NCBI GenBank assembly: GCA_014773175.1
Contig: VXCM01002227.1
Location: 62,001 to 126,000 of the forward strand
DNA length: 64,000 nucleotides
Origin: Lucifuga dentata
Taxonomy: Eukaryota > Chordata > Actinopteri > Ophidiiformes > Bythitidae
Reading direction: 5' to 3'
The notes below the pieces were generated by a model. That model saw nothing but the letters and a program-made list of their open reading frames with translations, made no database searches and was not told where the DNA came from. The stretch's first letter is position 1. Every line of letters starts with the position of its first letter. The position numbers and the translations under genes were made by a program. Positions 32,510 through 45,040 of the stretch are shown one piece after another.

Positions 32510-35073
32510 GATGGCCCCTCTGTGTAAACATTCCTCAGGTTAGCTAGCAGCCTGGCTCACCTTTAATTGGTTGTTAAAAAGACATTTCCTCCTGATGAGG
32601 ATACCACCATGGAAGCGCCTATAATCGTATGTGGGTGTACACGTGTGTGTTCGATGCATACATTTGCAAAATTGTGAAGTCCACATTTATGCATGTATAT
32701 ATACCTATATGCCTATAACCTTGTAAGGTGTACATCTATTCCATAACCAAGAAGACAGCAGACACAAACACACTTAAAGAAGAATTTCTGAATGTCAAAT
32801 ATATGAAAATTTAAATACCAGACTATTGTATGGACTAAGTATTTTAAAAATTAAAGGGAAATGCTGTGCAAAATACAAACCTCACACATCATATGAGTCT
32901 GGCAGCTTAATCCTGATTTTTTAAATTTCTGAGAATCATTTTCCAACATTGTAAAATATAGGAAAATATCGGTCTAAGCAGTGCTGGAAATGGTCCGGAA
33001 TGCTCTGGAAGTGCTGTAAATCTGAAAAGCAGGAGCAGCTCAGTGGTTCAGACTGAGCTTAAACTAAAAACAGGCTGAATGATTCTGTTTTCCAGGTATT
33101 ACATCTGCAAAACATAATCTGTTATCATCTGCATAGCTGCGAATTGTTGCACAATATTTTGTCTCCAGAACTCATCCTGATTGTTTCTCTTCACTTCATT
33201 TATCTTGCGTATCTTGCAGAGTTCATGTTCTCATTCTAGCCAATGATTGTTTCTCATGGTGCTGCTACATTTGTATTCCTTTATTTAGCTCATTTTTCCA
33301 AACAATTCTCATTAGTTTTCCACTAGCATTAGCTTGATAGCTTGACCACAGCATCTAGACTCAGCATTGTTTGTGTTGCATGTAAAACATATTGTTAGTT
33401 TCAGCTAAACCCTTCATTAAGTTCATTAGGTTCATTAGGATTAATGACAAATTTCATTAGTGCACACTTACACACAAAATGTTTGTGCTGTTCAGTCAGT
33501 AACATAAACTTCATCACTCAGCATTTACAAAATAAACTAACGAGAGGAAATTCTGTATCTTTCTATGGTAATGATTCAAAAGAAAAAGATTTTTCGATTG
33601 CTGATTGCTGAAGGACAAAAACAGGAGAAAACAGGACGAAAGATTAACATAAATTTAACTTTTTAAAATTTTGTTTTGCTAGAATACAAAGGGAAAACAT
33701 TAGGAAAGTAGGAGTAAAATTTAAAAAATAAAAAAAAGACAAAATGACCAAGTGATAGGGATTCAATGAACGTTTCAAAATATCTTACAACCACCAGAAA
33801 ATGGTGGAGAAAAAAGAATAACTCTATTTAATTCTGTTCACATCCTCCATGTGCTGCGGTGGCTGAAACTGAACACCAGCCAATTTCACTGATTAGTTCC
33901 TCCTCCTCAACTCAAGGCCGGAAAATGAAAACCTGCATACTTTGCAGCTCTACATGGCACATGGGTGTTCATAATTTCATACTTTATCACTCCATATAAG
34001 CCTGCAAGGAAATTGTCTTTATGCCCCCCTCCAGGAAGGTCAGAGGTCACACTTGCGAAAGAACAACAATCACAGAACTGATATAAATATTAGACTAAAA
34101 CCCTGATAAAATGATGTCAGAAAAATAAGCAAACTCAGTACATAAACTTTATTAGATAAACTTAGTAAATTTAGAATAACAATAGATAGCCTCCCTTATG
34201 CTTACAGTGTTTGGGAGTTTGACCAAAGCGAGACAAAAAAAAAAAAAAATNAAAAAAAAAAAAAAAGCATGTAGAGATGGTGTCCAGTAAAAATATTTAT
34301 CCAAATTCTAGTTAAAATCTGGTTTGAATAATGGTACAGCATGAACAGGCTGATTGTGTTTTATGGTAATGAAGTCATTTTGGGGATTTTTTTTTTTTTT
34401 TTTTNTTTTTTTTTTTTTTTTTTTAATATTTTGATAGCTCAGCTCAGTTTGGGGTGATAATGGAGTATTTTTTCCATTTTATACCAAATCACTTTGTCAT
34501 AATCTCATAAATTATGTAGAAGAAATGTATGCAGAACAGGCTCATAACCAGGTCAACAATATTTGGTGTTTGCCCCCAAAAAGATCCAGTATTGTATATT
34601 GATTATGTTTTTGACATTTGAATATAATATGTATTTTTGTAGCAAACAGCCGCCCCAAAGTATATTTCAGTTCAAGAATCAGTTACAAATACCATTTTTA
34701 AGTAAACATTGTGTTACCACACAGAGCCAAAGTGGCGAGTTGATGAAATGAGAAGAATAACATAATCAAACAATGGAAACAAGCAGCAACAAGAAAAATA
34801 GTGCTAATCACATTATGAGCTAATGAGAAATTGCAGAATGATCCTAATTCTCTTGAGGATTGCTGTTGACAGGCGGCTGTGCTGTTGCTATAGTTACACA
34901 TGTGCATTCTGCACAGGGTCCCATATGTTCAGAATTGCAATGAAAACCAAAGGGCACCAATCGTGATCCTGAACCCTGCTGAGTCAAAGCAGAGCCAGCA
35001 GGATTCAGCAGGTCCGGCACGGACACAGCAGCACACACGTTTAGAATAAAACTAACTATATATACATATATTT

Positions 35074-35665
35074 TAAAGGACCATACCATCCATTTTGCAT
35101 GTTTGAGCCTAATGTATTCAATTTTCATACATGTAATGTTACTGACAATCATTTCCCAAAGCATACTACTGGTACAGTGAATTAAAACATTTTTTCCTCC
35201 CTTCCAGACCACCATTGGTGTCAGTTTATTCTGGTACACTATTAAAATCAACTTAATACCTGAAACATTCTTGGGATAGGTAATCCATCATTGCCAACAA
35301 GACGTATATACACATTTTTTTTTCAAAGTTACGTAATTTTAGTGCTTAAGTGCAATAAAAAGCGCAGAGTGAATTATGTCTCCACCAGGAAATACAGTCC
35401 CAAAAGAAAACCTGCATTTATTGAAAAATTTAAATGATCATTACTTCATAAGGCTGCGTAACTATTAGCAGGCGAACCATCAGTTTTTAAGGGTGGGTGT
35501 ATCGCTTGAATATTTGATTTTGAAAGATTAAGAGATTTTGCAAAATATCAGGAAAGCTGAAATACGGTTTTATCCTTTTTGGGAAATGATTGTCGGTAAC
35601 GTAACGTGTATGAAAATTGAATATATTAGACTCAAACATGCAAAATGGCTGGTATGGTCATTTAA
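35074..35665 (-). mobile_element. TTAA-flanked palindromic MITE, subfamily A, copy 7
   Basis: TTAAAGGACCATACCATCC at the left, GGCTGGTATGGTCATTTAA at the right. It is one of the least disrupted copies at 592 bp and a good guide to family length. The interior blocks GAATTATGTCTCCACCAGG and GGGTGGGTGTATCGCTTG are present. Confidence 0.9.
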
Positions 35666-36283
35666 AGCTTTATCAACACTGTTTTTACAAAAATTGGAAA
35701 CACTGGAAAAATAGTTTCAATTGGAGAAAATAAATTAGCATTTTAAGTAGGTGAGAATATTCTATAACAACTAAAAGAGATTAAGGTTTGACATAGCAGC
35801 TCTGTGCTGTGCGGATGGAAAACAGAGCCAGACACTAACCAAGTATAGGCTCAGTGACCACCAACTGACAGTCAGAGGAGAGACGTATGAAATCTTAGCA
35901 TCCAAAGGAAAACAGACGATGTGGCGACTGTTCAGCAGGTGACAGTGAGGCTGAATGCTTCCTCCATTCCTGCATTAAGCTGTCAGCCAACCCTGAGAAA
36001 CGCTGTCCAACACACACTTTTTATTTTTTGAACTAATTTTTTAATTTATTTTTCAACAACAGAATAACATATAGATTTTCAAACATGTACAAAGCAACCA
36101 AAAATGCCCACTCCAAAAAAAAAAAAAAAAAAAAANAAAAAAAAAAAAAAAAAAAGAAAAGACAACAGCAACAACAAAGAAAAGGTGGAGAAATAATAAT
36201 CATTGTCCACTCCAGAGTGTAATATCATAGGTTGAGATACAGGCGCCATATTCACTTTCAGAGAGGCTGGTGTGTAATGTGTG

Positions 36284-36418
36284 TGTATGTAAAGGGAAAA
36301 TACTCAAATAAGAACAGAACACTTTTGAGTGATAAGCCTCATTGTATTAANTGTATGTAAAGGGAAAATACTCAAATAAGAACAGAACACTTTTGAGTGA
36401 TAAGCCTCATTGTATTAA
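36284..36418. repeat. 67 bp direct duplication around single N (36351), assembly join
   Basis: 36284-36350 equals 36352-36418. No low-complexity sequence lies at this break. Confidence 0.85.
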
Positions 36419-37276
36419 AGCTACAACAGACCCCAACGCTTAATAAAAATGGACTTTTGGAGCCTTAATGAATATGTGATTTGCTCCATCTGATAGATGT
36501 CCCACACTTTTTGGATCCACATATTGTTTGTGGGAGGGTCCGGTTTTAACTACCTAATAGTTATACACTTTAATTTAAAGCTGCTGTACGTAATATGTTT
36601 AGAAGGTATTTCTGTACACACACTTTTTATTTGAGCTTTGCTGCAGGTAATGAGACAATGAGACACACCCCTACTTCAAGACACACACACATGAGCTCAC
36701 ACACATGCAGGGCTGCTGCAAGTGTTTCATCCTTTTACAGGCTCTGTGAATCAGGAGGCTCTTTAGGTTTTATTGGCCTCTAAGCAGGCGTATACAGATC
36801 CAACGCTGAACACGTGCTGCCCTCCCCAGAGCGTAAACCCCAAACACCAGACACACGATTATTAGTCAGGCGAAAAAAACTGGTTAGCGAAATAGAAGGA
36901 ATAGAAAAGGAAAAAGTTTAAGATAAAAGTAATAACAGGGTAAAGAGCTAAAATGACAAAACAAAAGAAGTAAAGGTGAACGAGCCTTAATCTAATTTCC
37001 AGTTTTATTTAGCCTTATGTGATAATACGTTGATTGAAAAAAAAGAGGGTGTCTGTTCATGGAGAGGAGAGGAGATTGGGGTGGGGTTGGAGGAGAAGCA
37101 GGTAGAGGAGTAATATTGATGAAAGCAATCCTTTCCTCAACTATAGACAGATGAGAAAGATGGTTAAAAAGGGAGAATTAGAGGAGCAGCCAAGCCTTCA
37201 GTCAGTAGCAGCCTGCCAGAGCGTTGCTTCGCCTCGCCAGGTCCCTGCGCTCTCTGCTCTGTCCTCTCCAATAAGA

Positions 37277-37403
37277 CCCCTGCTTTAATGCTGGAAAATT
37301 CTCTCCAAGCTGTCAGTCATCCCCTTTAATAAAAACAAANCCCCTGCTTTAATGCTGGAAAATTCTCTCCAAGCTGTCAGTCATCCCCTTTAATAAAAAC
37401 AAA
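37277..37403. repeat. 63 bp direct duplication around single N (37340), assembly join
   Basis: 37277-37339 equals 37341-37403. Confidence 0.85.
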
Positions 37404-37653
37404 GTATAACATTGCGGTCTCGCTCGCTCTCCGTCCCCCCCAGAGAATTAGAATGTGAGGTTTTGTCTGCGGAACTGTGAAAATCTCCTCTGCTTTTATT
37501 AGCAAAGCCCCGGTTCGACCGAAACTCTGGAAAAATCGGGCCACTCTTCGTTCTGCGTCTCCCATCTGGACTGCATTAAAGCCAACCACCTGGACCCAAA
37601 CCAAACCTGAAATGAAACTGGGGGTATTACAGAAAATAACTCCAGGGATCTGC

Positions 37654-37656
<3 letters not shown>

Positions 37657-37708
<52 letters not shown>
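37657..37708. repeat. (CA)n microsatellite
   Basis: About 26 CA units. Apparent open frames on both strands here follow from the repeat. Confidence 0.95.
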
Positions 37709-37710
<2 letters not shown>

Positions 37711-38621
37711 TACATATCTCTCATTCACTCACACACACATTTGCGTGTGTATGCTGCATCCCGTTTCTCTCGCTTTCTATTTCGTGCTTAATCAGATATC
37801 CTTAAGGAAAAATGGACTTAACCCACATGATGGGATCTGATTTGGCTGGCTGCTCACTGGCCGGCTGATTTTTTAGATTATTTGGTTAACTGACTGGCTG
37901 ATTTGGCTTGTTGGGTGCTGACAAGCTGACTTGCAGGCTGAATCACTAAATGGAGGATTGATTGGCTCTCTGATGAGGGATATTTACTGACTGAGTGGCA
38001 GCTGGCAACGTACAGTTAAGTGTAATTTTTGTGAAATTTTACTTGTGCAATTAAAGGAATTTTCAGACCTATAGTCAGTCCATTTGCTCTGGTCTCAATC
38101 AGGTAAATTCAGTGCTGCATTTACTGCTTAGTTTAGTTTGGTTTCACACAGGAAAAAGTCCAATTCACCAAAATATAGCAGCAAAAGTCATGTGAGAGCA
38201 GTCGCTCTGCTCATTGGTCAAAAATGTCTGGGGGCGGGAGCAACAAAATCAAATCAGGAAATAGTTTACAATCCCAGGATAACTAAATAACATGGAACAA
38301 AGACCATGGAGTTAGACTACTTTCCTGGTCATAGTCATCATTTGGTCCGTATAACAAGAAAACTACAGAAGCAGAAGCTGGATTTGATTTGAATGTGTGG
38401 AAAAACCATGTTCCTTCACATTATGTGAAGAAGATATGCTGCCTTCAGATGGCTGAACAGGAGAATGAAGCACAACCACATACCAACCTTCAACATGTTC
38501 ATCTGAAGGCGTGCTACGTAAGTTTGATATGTTACAGCCGTTTCACTGCACCTGTTTCTATTGCTATGGCTAATCAAAGGTGGAGTTTAAATATGCTAAA
38601 ATTTGCTTGATATTTGACACT

Positions 38622-39270
38622 TTAAAGGACCATACCGGCCATTTTGCATGTTTGAGTCTAATATATTCAATTTTCATACACGTAACGTTACTGATAATCA
38701 TTTCCCAAAGCATACTACTGGAATGATGAATTAAAAATTTTTTTCCTACCTTTCAGACCGCCATTGGTTTCAGTTCATTGTGGTACACTATTAAAAATGA
38801 ACTTGTTGGTACTTGAAATGTTCTTGGGATAGGTAATCCACCATCGCAAACAAGACCTGTATTCAGGTTTTTTTTTTTTTTCAAAGTTACGTAATGTTAG
38901 TGTTTAAGCAGAATTAAAAAAATGCAGAGTGAAGGTATGTCTCCACCGGGGAATATAGTCCCAAAAGAAGACCTGTGTTTATCAAAAAATTTAAACGATG
39001 GTGACTTCATGAGGCTGTGTAATTATTTGCAGGCAAAACATCAATTTTCAAGGTGGGTGTATCGCTTGAATATTTGATTTTGAAAGATTCAGAGATTTTG
39101 CAAAACATCAGGAAAGNGTGGGTGTATCGCTTGAATATTTGATTTTGAAAGATTCAGAGATTTTGCAAAACATCAGGAAAGCTTTGGGAAATGGTTGCCA
39201 GTAATGTTATGCGTATGAAAAATTAATATATTTGACTCAAACATGCAAAATGACTGGTATGGTCCTTTAA
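38622..39270 (-). mobile_element. palindromic MITE, subfamily A, copy 8, nested in a family C element
   Basis: TTAAAGGACCATACCGGCC at the left, GACTGGTATGGTCCTTTAA at the right. It sits inside the family C element 38051-39466. A 64 bp direct duplication around the N at 39117 inflates its length; the true size is about 585 bp. Confidence 0.9.
39053..39181. repeat. 64 bp direct duplication around single N (39117), assembly join
   Basis: 39053-39116 equals 39118-39181. It lies within MITE copy 8, where high copy number may have hindered assembly. Confidence 0.85.
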
Positions 39271-39999
39271 GGGTGTTAAATAGGGAATATCTGATGTAAA
39301 ACAAACTTTACTGCAGCTGTAGTGAAGCGTTAGCAAGACATCCTCCTTGTTTGTCTCCTAGTTTGTTTGCTGTGTTCACATATGCCCAAAGAACTGAACT
39401 TAAGGAGGAAAAGCGCCAGGGTCTGAAACAAATGCTCAAAATGAACTAGTCATGAAAACGCCTTAAGAGTTTGTCCCTGAGTGGACTTTGGGTTGGTCAG
39501 CAGCCATATTGTCTTTAGAACTTTATAAATCAGCACAGCAAACTTCTCATCACAGGATATGAATCCCAACGACTCACTTATCCATCATGCCTTACCTACG
39601 CTCTGCTCCCAAAGCAAAGAATGCCTCAGCACATCTTCCATAAAGCCATATTCCACCTTAAATCTGTATTTTGAATATCTAACATTCACCTCCTGTAGAT
39701 TCAGGAAGTGAAGTTAAAAGTTAATAATTTTCTCACCAGTAGAGAATGGTGTGTGTAGTCAGCTTGGTCATATTGGTCACAATGCACAAAAACATCCATG
39801 TAAACTTCTCAGGCATCTTCTATTAATGTTGTGAAAAAAGGGTCATAACTGAAAAATAGCCACATTTTAACCTGTTCTGTATTAATGAGGAAATCATAAA
39901 TTATAACAGCTACCCTGCAGGCCTACAGGTGAGTGGTTGAAACTCAAAAGGTAGATTTAGGGTAGAGTATTAACTATAAAGGCAGGAATCTCTGTCTGT

Positions 40000-40240
40000 G
40001 GCACCAATATCTCTAGAACCCAGGGGAGCATATCTATCTTCCAGGGTCTTATGTTCCCCAGTTCAGAATAACCCTAACCCTAATCTATAATGTGCTCTAT
40101 TGTGCTATGTAGAGCTGGGGAACATAGGACCCAGAACATAGGAATAACCGCAGGGGTGCATTTCTGTGTTCCCAGGGTCCTATGTTCCCAGGATCCACAG
40201 AGCTGGGGAACATAGGACCTTGGGAACACAGGAATGACCC
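40000..40240. repeat. palindromic GGGAACATAGGACC repeat cluster
   Basis: AGGGTCTTATGTTCCCCAG (40045) faces GCTGGGGAACATAGGACCC (40111). TTCCCAGGGTCCTATGTTCCC (40170) faces GGGGAACATAGGACCTTGGG (40205). The arms alternate direction and could form two hairpins. CCCTAACCCTAA, telomere-like, lies between. The class is unknown. Confidence 0.6.
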
Positions 40241-40268
40241 CGAACCTGACACTGTATGAACTTGATAT

Positions 40269-40399
40269 TCGGCAGGTTTATTGCTCAGGACCCAAGGACG
40301 TGCAGTGTCACGTGTGAAGTTGTTTGGATGAGCNTCGGCAGGTTTATTGCTCAGGACCCAAGGACGTGCAGTGTCACGTGTGAAGTTGTTTGGATGAGC
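40269..40399. repeat. 65 bp direct duplication around single N (40334), assembly join
   Basis: 40269-40333 equals 40335-40399. Confidence 0.85.
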
Positions 40400-40958
40400 G
40401 CTTCTCGAATTGAGCTGTGACGGTAAAAAGTAGTCCATGTGGCAGGATACGCTCCAGGCATGGCAGCATATGCTCCTCTCTACGGGCACTGCAAACAAAA
40501 CTAGCTCACGAAGACATGCAGAACAAAATTATGGCGGACTGCGGTGCACACCATAAAATCCAACTCCTTTTGAACAGGCACTGCACTAATCAAAATAATT
40601 CCAAATTACCAATAGCCCACCATAACTTGTAGAAATAAGACATGCACTGTGTACAGATATAGTATATTTCACAACTTTGATGTAGAAAACACCTCTAACC
40701 TGACAACAGAGGTGCGTAACTTGTATAGACATCTATAACTAAAACTCTGTTATTGACAACATAACAGAGTTTGACCTCTCAGGAGCTGTAAAAATGTAAA
40801 TATGCTGCATCATTTGAATCTCCTTACAACTATACCAAGATTTAGAATCAAATCCCAGAGTCTGGGATGAAGGCTGGACACACGACAACTGAATGTTCCA
40901 TCTCACTTTATCGCAAACACACTGAAAAAAGAGTGTAGAGTAGATTCAGTGGCCTTGT

Positions 40959-40961
<3 letters not shown>

Positions 40962-40999
<38 letters not shown>
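40962..40999. repeat. (CT)n microsatellite
   Basis: About 19 CT units. Confidence 0.95.
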
Positions 41000-41001
<2 letters not shown>

Positions 41002-41401
41002 TAGCTGGTTGTCTTCCAGAACCACCCTTTAGGCTCCTTAAATCACCAAGGTAAAGTGTTAGTAGAGGCGGAACAAAATGAAATGAAAATAAACATGGCA
41101 GAGCATGTTTACAGCCCAGAACCCGGTATCGCTCCCCTCGGTGGAAAACACACCATAAATTACAGCAGATCATTTTGTGGAATTTTGGGGAAAAAAATTG
41201 TTCCCCTCTCCATCAAAAAAAAAAAAAAAAAAANAAAAAAAAAAAAAAAAAATCTGGGCAGTTGATTTATATCAACAGTAATTGTGCATGCATGTGAGGG
41301 ATTGTGCTGCGTGTTTGGGTGGCTCGTGTGTGTATGCCTGCTGGGTGTGCTTATATGCATGAATTTGTTTGTCAGATTTGTCTTTGTGTGTACATGTCTG
41401 T

Positions 41402-41406
<5 letters not shown>

Positions 41407-41462
<56 letters not shown>
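41407..41462. repeat. (GT)n microsatellite followed by (GA)n
   Basis: About 28 GT units, then GAGAGAGAGA. Confidence 0.95.
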
Positions 41463-41473
<11 letters not shown>

Positions 41474-43289
41474 CAGAGTTTTGTGGAGAGCGACAATGCT
41501 GCGGTTTTTGACCATACGATCCTGTACGTTTCTTGAGCTCTATAGGCAGCTGGACAGCTTCCACCGCTCATAACAACAACAATATGTTCCATATGAATCT
41601 CGCTCTTCACCGCTGTCACGGTTTGGCTTCAGCCATAAACTCAGCTGCATAGATTTGTAAAGTATATATCCTCTGACTGGTACAGGTCTCCAGCCAATTA
41701 AAAAAAAGGACAAGACAACATCATCAGTGTCAGGGCGGTTCGCTGCTTATGATAGCAGCACTTAGTCTTCAAATATGGGACAAAATAGAACACGGTGTGC
41801 AGGGATTGAAACTCCTCACTGAGATTTAAGATACTTTACGGTACAGTTAGAGTGCTGGTATCAAATGTCCTAAAAAATGTTGCAGCTTTGTAAATCTCAA
41901 CCCAGGAAATAATAGTGTTTTAATGTGCAAAAGCAGCAGTTCCATAGCCAATACACTACATTCTGGAATAATTTTGCTTTTTACCTCATCATGGCTCAGG
42001 TAATGTAATAACCCAACAGTGTATCCATTTACACTGTATATCCTGAGATTGGCAGCATTGTTCTCTTGCTATTTGTGTGTGTGTGTGTGTGAGTGTGGAG
42101 GTAGCCATCATTGAAAGCCTTTATTTTCTATTATTTCCACAGCTGTCTTCAGTTATTCAACAAAAACAATTTACTCAAACAAAAAAAAAACAGGTTTCTC
42201 TCAAAGAAAATCTTGATTGCAGGCAGCAGGAAGTACAGAGCACAGTTACTTGTTGCTTAATGAAACCAAAAAGGCTTGAAATGTGCTGGAATACACAACA
42301 ATGTGATGCGTGGTAAAGCAGCAGCATCAACCCCTCAGCCAAAATATACATCTCATTAGCAGACATTACTCCTACAGGGAGTAAAAAGAAGTATTCACAT
42401 GACTGAGTAAGTATTTCACAGATGTACTACTTTCAGCTTTGTATGTCTGGATGCTGCAATTTTTCCTCCATTTGGTGAAGCTCCATCTGACTGGATGAGA
42501 ACCACGACGGAACAGAAATCATCAGGTTTTTGACTATGCTGAGGTTTCGGTTCTGGCTGTGCTTTGTTTGGGGTCGGTGCCTGACTAGCAGATGAGTTCT
42601 CTGCCGTGTTGCAGATGGTAACAGGTTTACATATGATTCCTCGCTATGCTTCTGCACTCATTTTGTCCTTTTAAGCATTCCAGGCCTGATGGTGGAAATA
42701 TGTTGATGATGCTGCCACCAGTGTGAAACGCAGTAAGAATAGTGTGTTTTGATGTTCATCTGGCATGTTAAGGCCATAAAAGTTATTCTCTCATATCTCT
42801 TATCTTTATGAGAATTTCCAAATATAGATTTATTCATGCTCAACTATGGTAATTTTGGCTAAACTGAACTATAATGGCTGAACTATAACATTCATTTACT
42901 TTATGAACTGTTCCTCCATCTTTATGTTTTCGTTGTTCTTATGAAAGGTTATAAGCTGTAACATAACCATCTGTATGACTTCCTAAATGTAGTTTAGGAA
43001 ATAATATAAGAAGATTTCTTTTGAAGTAATTCTGATTGTTTTTTAAAACATCTGATTCCATCATAGCTAAATAGGAGGTATATTTTGTCTGTGCATTTTT
43101 TTTTTTTTTTAAATTAGTGACAAATAACCAATCCATAATGTAAAATCATAAGATCTGAATAGGTTTAAAAGCAGGGAATGCTCATGTAAGCTTGGTGTGT
43201 TTCTCGCTCTGTGATTTCCCCCTATTTTAAAAAGAAGTCAAGAATTATGATTTGCCAGTAGCAATGAGCAATGAAACAAGACACTAGAA

Positions 43290-43962
43290 CAGGGGAATTC
43301 AACTAAAATTCAGGTGGGTCCAGTTATTTAGAAGGCTTCATGGAAAAAATATAAAATGCCAACTTCAACATTTTATTAAATGTTTTTGATTAAAGTGTTT
43401 TTCTTAGTTACAAGTATATTTTCAAACATGAACTTGATAACCTAAAAATTTATCTTAAAAATAAAGTACTGGGCTCTGAGTTCATTTAATTTACCAGTCC
43501 TTACCTCGGACTGTTGTGGGTAGATTTCTTCAAATTTTTTGTTTTGTGTCATAATGGCGTTTAACATTTCACTTTCTATGATGGCACAGACTTGGAACAG
43601 ACCAAAGACACGGGTCTTGTAGCGTTTGCTGCTGGAAGAATGAAAACATATGTCCACTCATCCTTGAATTCTCGGTTTTCGTGGTCAAGTTTTCTGATCT
43701 TTGAGCCATTTGGCAACTTCGCGAGTTTGACTGCTAGGGTCTGCTCAGCTAATTTTCAGGGCATGGTGAGTCTTAACATGTTTGGACAAGAGGCTTCGAG
43801 AGGACCCATAGAGCCCCTGCTGAGCTGTCCACGTTGTGCCTGCTGGAAATTCTGCTAACCTCAAAATAAAAGTTAATATTAGTATCACAACAAATGCTAA
43901 ACAGTCCAGATAAAAGCCTCTCTGGTGGATCCGGACTGGAGTCCACTAGTTGATGACCACTG
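43290..43962 (-). mobile_element. hAT element with decayed BED-finger transposase start
   Basis: Ends CAGGGGAATTCAACTA and, at the right, TAGTTGATGACCACTG, with an 8 bp target duplication CACTAGAA at 43282-43289 and 43963-43970. On the minus strand (about 43745-43460) the translation contains SKIRKLDHENREFKDEW, FILPAANATRPV and, after a frameshift, FEEIYPQQSEVRTGKLNEL. This resembles the N-terminus of ZBED/Charlie-type hAT transposases. The first zinc-binding cysteine position reads serine (RPVSLVC). The catalytic core is absent, so it cannot move itself. Confidence 0.8.
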
Positions 43963-44997
43963 CACTAGAACATATTTTCACTTGTGTTCTATTGTCTACT
44001 GACTGAGGGTAATAAACCCTTGTTTTATTGCCTGTTGGCATTGGAAAATCAAAATTATTGACTTCTTTTTAAGACTTAACAAGATACACATTCCCAAAGA
44101 AAAATACAACAAACCATTCTATAAGATGTAAACCTAAAATAAGTATTTTTATTTTTTATTCCCAATGGTAAAAAAAAGTCAGATCATGCGTGTAATCTCC
44201 AGATGATCTATACCATATTGTATAGTTTAAAAGCACCAAGTCTGTGTCCCAGTTTCTCCCAGAGTTTATTTGTGCAAAATGCTTGCGGCCTGGTTAGCGA
44301 ATCAGAATCTTTCATTTTTAAGCATAGAACTGAATTACTATGGGCATCCCGGCAGAATGTTTTCTATAATACGAACAGGACTGCATGTTGGCAGCAGCTC
44401 AGATGGAAACAGGGGCATCAGTCACGGACATGTGGCTGGAAAATGAACATACATGACAGATCTGTACATTCTGAGTGACCAAGGGAGTTTTGTTGTGCTG
44501 TGCTGTGGTATTTAGATTGGTCTTCTTACAGCACGGGTCACATGAGAGGTTTGGTTGTACATTTTTTAATGCTGTTGGTGTTGTTATTGCCTGTTGAGTA
44601 CCATTGTGGATGGCCGAGCAGCAGGTGAAGGAGCCTGCAGAGAGGTTATATCCCTATGAAGCATCAGACTCTGATTACCGGGCTTCCAGCCTTTCGCTCT
44701 TCAGCCAGTACACATTCCTGCATGACTGTGTGAGATTAATTTGTCATGGACACACACTGCGTTTGGTAGAGATACTGTGCCAGTGGATAACAAAGGTTTG
44801 TTGAATGGAGATTTTGAAGGCCAGCGTTGCAAATTTAGTGTTTTAAGGGGAAAATTAGAGGGAATGTGCTGCAGTTGTGTGTTGAGGTTCTAAAGTTACA
44901 TCGGTTGTATCATAACGAGAGAGAAACACATTTCTACACAGGATATGCAAAATAGGACATTGCAAATTTAAAATTTGCTCGTGCTCATTATAGAAAG

Positions 44998-45040
44998 TTA
45001 AAGGACAATACCGGTGATTTAGAATGTTTGCTAAATCAGT
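44998..45040. mobile_element. solo end of the TTAA-type MITE family
   Basis: TTAAAGGACAATACCGGTGA followed by TTTAGAATGTTTGCTAAATC resembles the outer 35-40 bp of subfamily B. The matching right end and interior are missing, so this is a remnant. Confidence 0.5.

Larger units (their letters stand above)
31651..35073. other. intergenic DNA with microsatellites and assembly joins
   Basis: CA repeat at 32159-32210, CT repeat at 32484-32509, and homopolymer joins with N at 34251 (A) and 34405 (T). The rest is AT-rich without recognised genes. Confidence 0.5.
35666..38050. other. intergenic DNA with three assembly joins
   Basis: Joins at 36136 (A-run), 36351 and 37340, and a CA repeat at 37657-37708. 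A run of GGCTG/CTGACTGG-like words at 37840-37990 gives weak local repetition. No gene was recognised. Confidence 0.5.
38051..39466 (+). mobile_element. family C (TTAA-flanked) element interrupted by MITE copy 8
   Basis: TTAA at 38051 is followed by AGGAATTTTCAGACCTATAG, and the far end reads CTAGTCATGAAAACGCC then TTAA at 39463. These are imperfect inverted ends (GG-GTTTTCA...). The body matches the copies at 7035 and 27957. Removing the nested element leaves about 770 bp. TTAA flanks suggest a piggyBac- or Kolobok-type origin, unresolved. Confidence 0.78.
39467..43281. other. intergenic DNA with palindromic cluster and microsatellites
   Basis: Contains the hairpin cluster at 40000-40240, the join at 40334, a CT repeat at 40962-40999, an A-run with N at 41234 and a GT repeat at 41407-41462. 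The stretch 42420-42730 has a GATGCTGCCACCAG segment reminiscent of fish transposon sequence but was not assignable. Confidence 0.45.
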
